From: an uncultured Clostridia bacterium
GTDB taxonomy: Bacteria > Bacillota > Clostridia > Christensenellales > UBA1242
DNA length: 35,914 nucleotides
Assembly (NCBI GenBank): GCA_944383335.1
Contig: CALWPD010000005.1
Span: forward strand, 1-35,914
Direction of reading: 5' to 3'
Each line of letters begins with the position of its first letter. The stretch's first letter is position 1. Under the pieces are notes generated by a model. That model saw nothing but the letters and a program-made list of their open reading frames with translations. It was not told where the DNA came from and searched no databases. The translations under genes were made by a program, and so were the position numbers. Positions 1-7,504 of the stretch are shown in pieces.

Positions 1-458
1 AAAGTGGACAAGCATTTAACATAGGAGCGAGTGCATTCAAAAATTGTACAGCACTCCAAAGCGTAGTAATTCCTGAAAACATTGTCAATATTGGTGCCAG
101 TGCGTTTGAAGGTTGTACTTCTTTGTCTAGTTTAAATTTTGATGGTTGGGGTGGCTCAGGGATTTATTGCACCTCAAATTTAGCTGAAATACAATCTCGC
201 GCGTTTTGTGGTTGTACATCATTAAAGAACATAACTTTTCCTGTTAGGGCATTCATTATCCGTGCTCAAGCGTTTTTGCAGTCAGGGTTAGTTGCTGCAT
301 CTGCAACTGATTACTGGGCTTGGACCATACAGTGGTCTATAAATACAGACAAACCAATTTCTTATTATTCGTCTTCCGAAATCACGCTTGCAAAATATTT
401 AACTGTAGATTATGTCAATTATGATTTTAGTGGCAAGTTGCTGCCATACAGGACATAG
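1..458 (+). CDS. BspA-like leucine-rich-repeat surface protein, C-terminal fragment
   Basis: The reading frame is open from the left edge (first full codon at position 3), so the gene starts outside the window. The first part carries repeats of about 23 residues with the pattern AF-x-x-C-T-x-L-x-x-[VI]-x-[IF]-P, for example around AFKNCTAL, AFEGCTSL and AFCGCTSL. This is the LRR_5 (BspA, Treponema pallidum type) leucine-rich repeat, usually found on secreted or surface-attached proteins that bind host or matrix ligands. The last 50 or so residues are aromatic and non-repetitive, with no LPXTG motif and no membrane segment, so any anchor must lie in the missing N-terminal part. An ATG at 123 is in frame but has no ribosome binding site and lies inside the repeats, so it is not the start. 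A strong terminator follows directly. The family call is firm; the ligand and function are unknown. Confidence 0.85.
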   Translation, partial: SGQAFNIGASAFKNCTALQSVVIPENIVNIGASAFEGCTSLSSLNFDGWGGSGIYCTSNLAEIQSRAFCGCTSLKNITFPVRAFIIRAQAFLQSGLVAASATDYWAWTIQWSINTDKPISYYSSSEITLAKYLTVDYVNYDFSGKLLPYRT

Positions 459-462
459 TCGT

Positions 463-489
463 ACCAATGACTTTTCATTGGTTTTTTTA
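463..489 (+). terminator. Intrinsic terminator after the LRR gene
   Basis: A perfect 8-bp stem (ACCAATGA / TCATTGGT) with loop CTTT is followed by a run of eight T. It lies 4 bases after the stop codon and isolates the LRR gene from the holB block. Confidence 0.9.
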
Positions 490-498
490 TTTTTATAT

Positions 499-526
499 TT
501 GAAAATTTATATATTTGTGTTAAAAT
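499..526 (+). promoter_or_regulatory. holB promoter with extended -10, predicting a leaderless mRNA
   Basis: The -35 TTGAAA (499-504), a 16-base spacer and the -10 TAAAAT (521-526) preceded by TGT form an extended -10 promoter. The expected transcription start, about 7 bases past the -10, falls on the GTG start codon at 533. Confidence 0.65.
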
Positions 527-532
527 ATTTCT

Positions 533-1498
533 GTGGATTTTCAAAAATATATATTAAAACAACCTTATATGCAAAACATTTCACATCAAAGCGCTACAGG
601 TAAACTTGTCAGCGGATATCTTTTCTTTTGTCCAGACAAGGTAACGCTTAATGAAGCTCTGCTTTGCAGTGCAAAAGTTATTTTATGTAATAAAGGTGGT
701 TTGGATGCTTGCCCTACATGTCAACAAATACAGTGTGGTTCCCATCCTGATGTTTGTGTTTACCCAAAAGGAGATGCTTTCAACACACAAGACTCTAAAG
801 TTGTAATTGAAGATTCAAATAAAAAGCCAATATTAGCAAAATATAAACTCATTTTAATAAAAGATTTAGATAATTCTAGCGAACAATCTCAAAACAAATT
901 GTTAAAAATTTTAGAAACTCCACCCAGCAACACAATATTTTTAATTTCAACTACAAATTTGAATAAAGTTCTTACAACTATAAAATCTAGGCTTGTTAAA
1001 GTTGAGATCCCGCCATTTGACAGTAATTGTTTAGATGAAATATTCTCAGATTATAAAAACAAAGAAGATTTTTCGCTCGCATTAGAGTATGGTAATGGAT
1101 ACATTGGTACAACATTAGAAATTTTAGATGATGAAGATTTTATGGAAAGTTACAATTTAGCGAAAAAAATAGTTTTAACTATGAAGTCCAGTGCTGAAAT
1201 CGTCAATTATCTAGTTCCAAAAATTTCAAAAAATCAGTTTATTAGAACAATTACTTTGATGCAAAGTATGTATTTAGATATAGCCATAATTAAAGCGGGA
1301 AAAAGTACACTTATAAAAAATAAAACATTATTAGCGGATTTGACGACTTTGGAGAATGAGTTTTCTATGAGAGCACTCACAAGTATAATAAAAAGGATAA
1401 ATGAAATTAATAAAAAACAATATTCCAATGTAACACTTTCATTACTTTTTGAAAGCTTACTTACTAGTATTTTGGAGGTAAAATATTTATGCAAATAG
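533..1498 (+). CDS. holB: DNA polymerase III delta' subunit
   Basis: Clamp-loader subunit delta', part of the complex that loads the sliding clamp during chromosome replication. The 321-residue protein has the zinc-cluster region around the DACPTCQQIQC segment, then the AAA+ core with a sensor-type stretch (LILIKDLDN), the KLLKILETPP segment and the SRLVKVEIPP sensor-1/SRC-like region, followed by a helical C-terminal collar domain. The P-loop is degenerate, as in other delta' subunits. I chose GTG 533 because the first residues (FQKYILKQPYMQN) resemble the usual HolB N-terminus; ATG 569 is the alternative. Neither has a ribosome binding site, and the promoter sits directly upstream. The downstream order ricT-trmN6-rsmI is the conserved Firmicutes arrangement. 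holB overlaps ricT by 10 bases. Confidence 0.9.
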   Translation: MDFQKYILKQPYMQNISHQSATGKLVSGYLFFCPDKVTLNEALLCSAKVILCNKGGLDACPTCQQIQCGSHPDVCVYPKGDAFNTQDSKVVIEDSNKKPILAKYKLILIKDLDNSSEQSQNKLLKILETPPSNTIFLISTTNLNKVLTTIKSRLVKVEIPPFDSNCLDEIFSDYKNKEDFSLALEYGNGYIGTTLEILDDEDFMESYNLAKKIVLTMKSSAEIVNYLVPKISKNQFIRTITLMQSMYLDIAIIKAGKSTLIKNKTLLADLTTLENEFSMRALTSIIKRINEINKKQYSNVTLSLLFESLLTSILEVKYLCK

Positions 1499-2322
1499 AA
1501 AAGGTCGATGTAACCTATGAACCAAATGGTAAAGTATATTCGTTTTTGACAAACGGTTTACCAATAAAAAAAGGTGATGCTGTAGTCGTGGATACAAGTC
1601 GAGGAATAGAACTTGCCTATGTTGTCAACGATGTTGAATCTGTTGAAAATTATAAATATGCTGATCAATTAAAAAATGTGATTAGACTTGCCACGCCAAA
1701 CGATATTGCTCAAAAAGCTGAAAATATAAAAAAAGAACAAGAAATCAAAGAAAAAACAGAAAGTCTAAGTGCGGAACTTGGACTCGATTTGAAAGTTACT
1801 AATGCTGAACTTAACCTGGACCAGACAAAAGTTGTAATAAACTTCACTTCAGATGGTAGGGTAGATTTTCGTGAACTAGTTAAAAAATTGGCTGGAATAT
1901 TTAAATGCCGGATAGAACTTCATCAAATAGGTCAGCGCGTGGAAGCACAATTATTTGGCGGTCTGGGACCTTGTGGTCGTGAAATTTGTTGCAGTAGATT
2001 TTTAAAAGATTTCAATCACGCTAGCATAAAAATGGCAAAAAATCAGGGATTAAGTTTAAATCCAAATAAAATAAGCGGACTTTGCGGAAGGCTTATGTGT
2101 TGTCTGGCCTATGAAAATGATAATTATATTGAAATTTCCAAAAAAATGCCAAAAATAAACTCAATCGTTAAGACAAAAGATGGTGAAGGCAAAGTTATTT
2201 ATAATAATTTATTAAAACAAACAGTGGAAGTAAAATTTGAAAAAAATGATAGTTTTGAAATAAAAAGTTATACACTTGATGAATTAATCGACGCGGGAGA
2301 CAAAAATGGATCTTCGTCTTGA
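1489..2322 (+). CDS. ricT: RicT/YaaT, PSP1-domain regulatory protein
   Basis: PSP1-domain protein of the RicT (YaaT) family. In Bacillus subtilis it forms a complex with RicA (YmcA) and RicF (YlbF) that binds iron-sulfur clusters and directs RNase Y in mRNA processing, affecting sporulation, competence and biofilm formation. The 277-residue protein shows the family signature GGLGPCGREICCSRF, then CGRLMCCLAYE, giving the expected cluster of conserved cysteines. A basic/acidic helix (about residues 75-100) precedes the PSP1 core. The start at ATG 1489 has a clear GGAGG ribosome binding site inside the holB tail. Its position between holB and the methyltransferase gene matches B. subtilis, except that yabA is missing. 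Confidence 0.93.
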   Translation: MQIEKVDVTYEPNGKVYSFLTNGLPIKKGDAVVVDTSRGIELAYVVNDVESVENYKYADQLKNVIRLATPNDIAQKAENIKKEQEIKEKTESLSAELGLDLKVTNAELNLDQTKVVINFTSDGRVDFRELVKKLAGIFKCRIELHQIGQRVEAQLFGGLGPCGREICCSRFLKDFNHASIKMAKNQGLSLNPNKISGLCGRLMCCLAYENDNYIEISKKMPKINSIVKTKDGEGKVIYNNLLKQTVEVKFEKNDSFEIKSYTLDELIDAGDKNGSSS

Positions 2323-2992
2323 TGACCTTATGCTTGATGGATTCACAAGTGATAGCGTTCTGTTAGCCAATTTTGTTTCAGCAAAAAAATCAAACACTTG
2401 TGTTGAAATAGGAACGGGAAGCGGTATAATATCAATTTTAGTATCGCACAAACAAAATCCAAAAAAGATTTATGCTTTTGAAATTCAAAAAAAATATAGC
2501 GACATTGCGCAAAAAAATGTTGAATTAAATAACCTTACAAATATAGAAATAATAAATGACGACATTGAAAATTTTTATAAATATTTACAGACAGAAGTTG
2601 ATGTGGTTTTTTGCAATCCTCCGTATTTTGATGGCGAGATTTCAAGCCTAAATGAAGAAATTGCATATTGTAAACACCAAAAATATCTTTCGCTTGAAAA
2701 ACTTGCAAAAGTGTCATCAAAATTATTAAAATTTGGTGGAACATTTTTTGTTGTTTATCCTGCACAAAAATTATGTGAGCTTATATGTGTTTTAGTAAAA
2801 AATAATCTCATGCCAAAAAAGATGTTTTTTGCTCAGCCAACTGCACAAAAGAATGCAAACACCGTATATGTCATGTGTAAAAAAGGTGGCAAATTTTCTG
2901 TTAAAATTATGCCTGTGCTCATAACAAATGACCTAGATGGAAACTATATTCAAACAGTACAAAAACTTTATCGCGATGAGGTGAAAAAGTGA
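2306..2992 (+). CDS. N6-adenine tRNA methyltransferase-like protein (YabB/TrmN6 family)
   Basis: Class I SAM-dependent methyltransferase of 228 residues related to E. coli TrmN6, which methylates A37 of tRNA-Val, and to B. subtilis YabB. Visible are the SAM-binding motif I (CVEIGTGSGIISILV), an acidic residue after strand 2 (AFEIQKKY), and the catalytic N6-methylase motif NPPYF. The C-terminal half has the usual VYPAQKLCEL strand-helix. The start lies inside the end of ricT (17-base overlap) with GGGAG at the right spacing, and the stop overlaps the GTG start of rsmI, so the genes are translationally coupled. The substrate (tRNA or rRNA adenine) is inferred from the family only. Confidence 0.85.
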   Translation: MDLRLDDLMLDGFTSDSVLLANFVSAKKSNTCVEIGTGSGIISILVSHKQNPKKIYAFEIQKKYSDIAQKNVELNNLTNIEIINDDIENFYKYLQTEVDVVFCNPPYFDGEISSLNEEIAYCKHQKYLSLEKLAKVSSKLLKFGGTFFVVYPAQKLCELICVLVKNNLMPKKMFFAQPTAQKNANTVYVMCKKGGKFSVKIMPVLITNDLDGNYIQTVQKLYRDEVKK

Positions 2993-3789
2993 TATATTTC
3001 ATATCAACTCCAATAGGCAATTTAAAAGATATTTCCATTCGTGCAATCCAAACATTAAAAAATGTTGATGTTATCGCGTGTGAAGATACACGAAATTCAT
3101 TGAAACTTTTAAATTATTATGATATCCATAAAAGACTTATTGCATATCATAAATTCAACGAAAGAGCTAGTGCGAATGGTATAATAGAAATGGCGAAAAA
3201 AGGCAAAAATATCGCAATAATTAGCGATAGTGGTACGCCATTAATTTCTGATCCGGGTCAAATTTTAGTACAAAGTTTAGTTGAAAATAATATTCCATTC
3301 ACAGTAATACCGGGAGCGAGTGCTGTTCTATCTGCTTTGATTTTAAGTGGTTTTGCTGGTAACCCATTTTGCTTCGTAGGATTTTTGAGTGAGCAAAATA
3401 AAAAGCGCCGTATGGAACTTGACAATGTAAAGAATTTTGAAGGCGCAATAATTTTTTATGTTTCACCATACAACCTTTTTAGTGATATAAAATTTATTTA
3501 TGAAATGCTTGGCGATCAGAAAGCCTGTCTTGTAAATGAAATTACCAAAATGTATGAAAAAACATTACATTTTGACCTTTCTTCAAGTTTAGAAATTGAG
3601 CCAAAAGGTGAATATGTTTTGGTTGTAAACAACAAACCAAAATCTAAAGAAAATAATATTTCAATACCAAATCAACTTCAACTTTTATTGTCTCAGGGTA
3701 TTGAAAAAAATGAAGCAATAAAAATTGTTGCCAAAAAAAATAATATCAAAAAAAGCGATGTTTACAAGGTTGCATTAAAAATTAAATAA
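2989..3789 (+). CDS. rsmI: 16S rRNA (cytidine-1402-2'-O)-methyltransferase RsmI
   Basis: Tetrapyrrole-methylase-fold enzyme that places the 2'-O-methyl group on C1402 of 16S rRNA, tuning decoding at the P site. The family hallmarks are all present: TPIGNLKDISIRA near the N-terminus, ACEDTRN, the SDSGTPLISDPG loop, VIPGASAVLSAL, and GFLSEQNKKRRMEL. Length is 266 residues, slightly shorter than the usual 275-290. The start is GTG 2989, overlapping the previous stop (GTGA) with GAGGTG as ribosome binding site. The 3' end overlaps the 3' end of spmB on the other strand by 8 bases. Confidence 0.95.
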   Translation: MIYFISTPIGNLKDISIRAIQTLKNVDVIACEDTRNSLKLLNYYDIHKRLIAYHKFNERASANGIIEMAKKGKNIAIISDSGTPLISDPGQILVQSLVENNIPFTVIPGASAVLSALILSGFAGNPFCFVGFLSEQNKKRRMELDNVKNFEGAIIFYVSPYNLFSDIKFIYEMLGDQKACLVNEITKMYEKTLHFDLSSSLEIEPKGEYVLVVNNKPKSKENNISIPNQLQLLLSQGIEKNEAIKIVAKKNNIKKSDVYKVALKIK

Positions 3790-4285
3790 TTCTGCACATC
3801 AAACATCCAAATACCGCACTTATCACTCCGCCCAAAAGCGATATGGTGATTGCAGGTGTTATTTTTTGTTTGGAGCCGGCAAAATATACTGCGGACACAT
3901 AAAATACTGTTTCGCTACTCCCCATTATTGTGCATGCACAACGTGCTATATAACTATCGGCGCCATAACGAGAAATTATATCTTCAAGTAGAGAAATACT
4001 GCCACTTCCAGTAAAAGGTTTTAGTAACACAAGTTCACACACCTCTTTTGGAATACCTAATAAACTAAAAAGGGGAGATAAAAATTGTACCAATACTGTA
4101 CCAAGCCCGCTTACACGGAATAGGGCAACACAAATCATAATTGCAACAATGTAAGGGAAAATACCTTTAATAAGGTCAAATGAATTTTTTGCACCTTGAC
4201 AAAAAGCAGAGTAAACATTAACTTTTTTGTATACTCCGTAAACAATCAAAAGAATTAAAAGAATTGGAATAATATAGGCACTCAT
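3782..4285 (-). CDS. spmB: Spore maturation protein B
   Basis: Gate-domain (nucleoside-recognition family) membrane protein of 167 residues with about five hydrophobic segments. The loop PFTGSGSISLLEDIISRYGADSY and the segment MGSSETVFYV are typical of SpmB. In Bacillus, SpmA and SpmB are made in the mother cell and are needed for full dehydration of the spore core and heat resistance; the transported molecule is unknown. The start codon overlaps the spmA stop (ATGA), so it is translated by coupling with spmA. No dacB follows, unlike B. subtilis. Confidence 0.9.
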   Translation of the reverse strand: MSAYIIPILLILLIVYGVYKKVNVYSAFCQGAKNSFDLIKGIFPYIVAIMICVALFRVSGLGTVLVQFLSPLFSLLGIPKEVCELVLLKPFTGSGSISLLEDIISRYGADSYIARCACTIMGSSETVFYVSAVYFAGSKQKITPAITISLLGGVISAVFGCLMCRII

Positions 4286-4842
4286 ATTTTTTTAAACTTT
4301 TTATAAACAAACAAAAGTAATACGCAAATTGATGTGGCTACAACACTTGAAATAATTGTTGGAAGTATTATGTCTGACGGAGTATCGCTGCCTGCAGCTG
4401 CCCTAAGCCCAATTATAGTTGTTGGAAGTAGTTGTATACCGGTAGAATTAATCACAAGTAACATAAGCATTGCAAACCTTGTGTGCTTTAAATCTTTTTC
4501 CATACATTTAATTGCTTTTATTCCGCTTGGAGTTGACGCATTACCAAGCCCTAGTATGTTACTTGAAATATTATAGGATATATATTTTATCTGTTGTGCA
4601 TCATTAATCTTAAAAAGTTTTTTTATAATTGGCGACAAAAGTTTTGCGAGTTTATCACCAAGTCCGCTTTGATCCACAATTTCCAATATTCCAAGCCATA
4701 CGGCATAGATAGCTAAAAGGCTTATGCATAGTTCTACCACATCTTTTGATTGGTCTATCATTGTATTTATAATAAGATTAGGCTCAACGATAATTAAAAC
4801 TGATAAACTTACCATCATTATGCCTGTCCAAATTTTGCTCAT
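4282..4842 (-). CDS. spmA: Spore maturation protein A
   Basis: Partner of SpmB, 186 residues, nucleoside-recognition (Gate) domain membrane protein. Features seen are an N-terminal membrane segment (residues 3-25), a second hydrophobic segment around residues 38-54, and the SpmA stretch LGNASTPSGIKAIKCM, followed by two more membrane segments. The start ATG 4842 has no ribosome binding site. Just upstream lies CATACA, which resembles the -10 of sigma-E promoters; sigma-E drives the spmA operon in B. subtilis. The pair is inserted antisense between rsmI and tatD. Its presence suggests that the organism, or a recent ancestor, forms endospores. Confidence 0.9.
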   Translation of the reverse strand: MSKIWTGIMMVSLSVLIIVEPNLIINTMIDQSKDVVELCISLLAIYAVWLGILEIVDQSGLGDKLAKLLSPIIKKLFKINDAQQIKYISYNISSNILGLGNASTPSGIKAIKCMEKDLKHTRFAMLMLLVINSTGIQLLPTTIIGLRAAAGSDTPSDIILPTIISSVVATSICVLLLFVYKKFKKI

Positions 4843-4845
4843 ATC

Positions 4846-4875
4846 TATATGTATGCCATGAATAAAAATTATTTG
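4846..4875 (-). promoter_or_regulatory. Possible sigma-E-like promoter of spmAB
   Basis: Reading the minus strand toward spmA, CATACA is preceded by an AT-rich -35-like AAATAAT about 12 bases upstream. The -10 agrees well with the sporulation sigma-E consensus (CATACAnT), but the -35 and spacing agree less well. The predicted start would leave almost no 5' leader. This is pattern matching by eye only. Confidence 0.3.
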
Positions 4876-4901
4876 TCTAAAATTTAAAAATATTATATAA
4901 T
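4873..4901 (+). promoter_or_regulatory. tatD-rsmA promoter
   Basis: TTGTCT (4873-4878), a 17-base spacer and a perfect TATAAT (4896-4901). The predicted start is near 4908. A GGAG ribosome binding site precedes ATG 4917. Confidence 0.65.
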
Positions 4902-4916
4902 AAATTTGGAGTTAAT

Positions 4917-5681
4917 ATGTTTATAGACACGCATGCACATCTTCAGGATGCCTTAAAAGTTAGGATTGATGAGGTAGTTAGTAATGCATATAAAAGTGAT
5001 GTAAAAAAAATCATATGTGCAAGTTATGATTTAAAGTCTTCGATTGATGCTGTTGATATTGCAACAAAGTACAATGGAGTTTTTGCTACTGTTGGTGTGC
5101 ATCCTGAAAATTGTGAAGAATATAGCGAAGAAATTGAACAAAAACTTATAACACTTTGTAAAAACAAAAATGTGATTGCTATTGGAGAAATTGGGCTTGA
5201 TTATCATTATACAAAACAAAATAAAGATATACAAAAAGATGTGTTTATAAAACAAATAAAACTTGCAAATATGTTAAGTTTGCCAGTTGTAATTCACACA
5301 CGTGATGCTATGGGTGATACGCTTGAAATTGTTGAAAAATATAAAAATTATTTTAAAAATGGCGGAGTGTTTCATTGTTTTCATGGTTCAAAAGAAGTGT
5401 TAGAGAGAATAATAAAACTTGGTTTTTATGTTTCATATGGTGGTGCAATAACTTTTGCAAATGCTGAAAATCTTAGATCAATAGTTTCTGTAACTCCAAT
5501 AGAGCGCATACTTACAGAAACCGATTGTCCATACATGGCGCCTGTACCATTTCGTGGCCAAGAAAATGAACCAAAAAATATCCCAATCATTGCACAAAAA
5601 ATATGCGAAATAAAAAATGTCGAAATAAAAAATTTGGAAAAAATATTAGAAAAAAATACAAAAAATATTTATAAAATTTAG
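4917..5681 (+). CDS. tatD: TatD-family metal-dependent deoxyribonuclease
   Basis: TIM-barrel amidohydrolase-superfamily nuclease of 254 residues, YabD/TatD type. TatD proteins are Mg-dependent 3'-5' exonucleases, linked to DNA repair and breakdown. Metal ligands are visible: DTHAHL at the N-terminus, GEIGLDYHY (Glu ligand), IHTRDA, FHCFHGS, and the late TDCPYMAP aspartate. The ribosome binding site GGAG is 6 bases before ATG. rsmA follows after 9 bases, so the two are probably co-transcribed. In B. subtilis rnmV lies between these genes; it is absent here. Confidence 0.93.
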   Translation: MFIDTHAHLQDALKVRIDEVVSNAYKSDVKKIICASYDLKSSIDAVDIATKYNGVFATVGVHPENCEEYSEEIEQKLITLCKNKNVIAIGEIGLDYHYTKQNKDIQKDVFIKQIKLANMLSLPVVIHTRDAMGDTLEIVEKYKNYFKNGGVFHCFHGSKEVLERIIKLGFYVSYGGAITFANAENLRSIVSVTPIERILTETDCPYMAPVPFRGQENEPKNIPIIAQKICEIKNVEIKNLEKILEKNTKNIYKI

Positions 5682-5690
5682 CGAGAAAAA

Positions 5691-6503
5691 ATGCAATTAA
5701 ATAATTTTAAATTTAATAAAAAATTTGGTCAAAACTTTATTTTTGACACTAATTTATTGTGCGCCATCGTTCGAGATTCTGGAGTTAAAAAAGGCGATGA
5801 TGTCCTTGAAATTGGGGCAGGTGCAGGCACTTTAACTGATGTTTTGGCTGATGTTTGTAATTATGTTGTATCGTATGAAATAGATAATAATTTAACAGAT
5901 ATTTTAAATGCAAAATTTAAAAACAAAAAAAATGTCAAAATAATATTTGCAGATGCATTAAATACAAGTTTGCAAGAAATCGAAAATAATTTTAAAGATA
6001 AATACCATATTGTTGCAAATTTGCCATATTATATTACAACTCCACTTATTTTCAAATTTATTGAATCACAAAGAGTGGAAAGCATAACTATAATGGTACA
6101 AAAAGAAGTTGCGCAAAGAATGGTTGCAAATGTTGGAACTAAGGACTATGGCATTTTAACTGTTTTGTTAAATTTTTATGGAGATGTCAGTATTTCAAGA
6201 ATTGTAAAAAGGCAATCTTTTACACCAGTTCCAAATGTTGATTCTGCTGTTGTTAACATAAAACCAAAACGCCATGAGTGTAATTGCGAAGTCTTTTCTA
6301 AAATAGTCCACAAAAGTTTTGCTATGCGAAGAAAAACAATATTAAATAATTTATCAACTGGTTTTAGCGTCGACAAAAACATAATTGCTACTTGGCTTAA
6401 AAAAAATAATATAGACGAAAAGTTAAGGGCAGAAGATTTAACAATTTCAAACTTTGTTGATTTAACCAAAACTTTCGACACAATCACTGCTTTTTTGTCA
6501 TAA
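5691..6503 (+). CDS. rsmA: 16S rRNA (adenine-1518/1519-N6)-dimethyltransferase
   Basis: KsgA-type enzyme that dimethylates two adjacent adenines in the 3'-terminal helix of 16S rRNA late in small-subunit assembly. The 270-residue protein shows the N-terminal KKFGQNFIFD motif, SAM motif I (VLEIGAGAGTLTD), the acidic YEIDNN, the catalytic NLPYYITTPLI, the VQKEVAQRM helix, and the FTPVPNVDSAV segment, followed by a small helical domain. Every family landmark is present. The ribosome binding site (GCGAG) is weak, so translation may depend on coupling with tatD 9 bases upstream. Confidence 0.95.
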   Translation: MQLNNFKFNKKFGQNFIFDTNLLCAIVRDSGVKKGDDVLEIGAGAGTLTDVLADVCNYVVSYEIDNNLTDILNAKFKNKKNVKIIFADALNTSLQEIENNFKDKYHIVANLPYYITTPLIFKFIESQRVESITIMVQKEVAQRMVANVGTKDYGILTVLLNFYGDVSISRIVKRQSFTPVPNVDSAVVNIKPKRHECNCEVFSKIVHKSFAMRRKTILNNLSTGFSVDKNIIATWLKKNNIDEKLRAEDLTISNFVDLTKTFDTITAFLS

Positions 6504-6529
6504 ATGTAATCACCAATAAACCAACTTTG

Positions 6530-6546
6530 CACTATAATATATAGTG
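6530..6546. promoter_or_regulatory. Palindrome overlapping a -10 box
   Basis: Perfect 7-bp inverted repeat CACTATA-ATA-TATAGTG. It contains TATAAT (6533-6538), the likely -10 for the gene at 6567, and no good -35 is present at the right distance. The position suits a repressor or activator operator. Confidence 0.45.
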
Positions 6547-6566
6547 TAATTTTTTAGGAGATGATT

Positions 6567-7448
6567 ATGTTAAAGAAAACTTTGGTACTATCATCTGTTG
6601 ATGGTGGCAATGAAAAAGCTGTTATTAGCTTAGAAAAAAATAATGGCGACACAATGGGTCAAGTGAAGTTATATAATTTTCATGATGAACCGAATGGTAT
6701 ACTGACTTTGGGCTTAAAAGAAAGCGATAGAGTTGTTAAGATTGGACTCACACGGGTAGGTAATTTTAAATACACTTTTTCTACACCTTTGCCACTTGAG
6801 CTCAGTGAATTTTCGTGTGCAGTTGTTAACATTTATAAAGGAGAAGCAAAGCCACTCCTTCATGGGTGCACACAAAATACTAAACTATCCGATGAATTTT
6901 TGGCTCAGGCGGTTATGGATATGCAAGATATTACGACACTAGATGGATGCGAAAAAGTCCTCGATGATAACCATATAGAGCTTGAAGACCAGGAAGAAAT
7001 AGATGCTGAGATAGATAAAGAAATATCTTCTTGTGGCGACAAATGTACGACTTGTAAATACCGCTATGCTTTTTTTAGCGATGAAGAATCTCCACACAAA
7101 ACCGAGAGTTTTTATGATAGCATAAGTGAAGATATATCCAACCTATTTTCCACTCACAGTGAAGAAGAGTTTTTATCACAAATAATACCATTTTCAAAAT
7201 GGGTGAAAATTGAAAATGATGACGATGATAATTATTATGTTCTAGGTCTTATTTACGAAAATGACCAAGTAAAATACATATGCTATGGAGTGCCAGGGTT
7301 GTACACTGATGCACCACCAAAAGAACTGCGTGAATATGCCGAATGGCTTCCACTTGATAGCACAAAAGAAAATGAATATGGATATTGGATAACATATCAA
7401 GATGCTGAGACTGGTGAAAATGTCAAGGCAAGTTTCACAGTCGTATAA
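6567..7448 (+). CDS. Unrecognised acidic protein with a cysteine trio
   Basis: I do not recognise this 293-residue protein. It appears soluble, with no signal peptide or membrane segment. The first 100 residues look like a beta-rich domain (VKLYNF, GILTLGL, FSCAVVNIY). The middle is strongly acidic (about residues 126-155) and leads to a C-x3-C-x2-C cluster (Cys156, Cys160, Cys163), which could bind a metal. The final 80 residues form a second compact domain rich in Tyr and Trp (YYVLGLIYEN, CYGVPGLY, EYGYWITYQD). ATG 6567 is chosen over ATG 6561 because AGGAG (6556-6560) sits at proper spacing only from 6567. The gene stands alone between rsmA and the guanylate kinase gene, which has its own promoter. 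Confidence 0.85.
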   Translation: MLKKTLVLSSVDGGNEKAVISLEKNNGDTMGQVKLYNFHDEPNGILTLGLKESDRVVKIGLTRVGNFKYTFSTPLPLELSEFSCAVVNIYKGEAKPLLHGCTQNTKLSDEFLAQAVMDMQDITTLDGCEKVLDDNHIELEDQEEIDAEIDKEISSCGDKCTTCKYRYAFFSDEESPHKTESFYDSISEDISNLFSTHSEEEFLSQIIPFSKWVKIENDDDDNYYVLGLIYENDQVKYICYGVPGLYTDAPPKELREYAEWLPLDSTKENEYGYWITYQDAETGENVKASFTVV

Positions 7449-7456
7449 AGATATTA

Positions 7457-7485
7457 TTGACAAGCCAATCTCATTATTGTATACT
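7457..7485 (+). promoter_or_regulatory. Near-consensus promoter of the guanylate kinase gene
   Basis: Perfect TTGACA (7457-7462), a 17-base spacer and TATACT (7480-7485). The predicted start is near 7492, leaving a leader of about 13 bases containing the GAGG ribosome binding site. Confidence 0.85.
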
Positions 7486-7504
7486 CTCATAGTATGAGGT
7501 TAAT

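Noticed and set aside
4334..4576. 80-codon frame on the + strand
   Set aside because: Antisense to spmA, whose motifs are clear.
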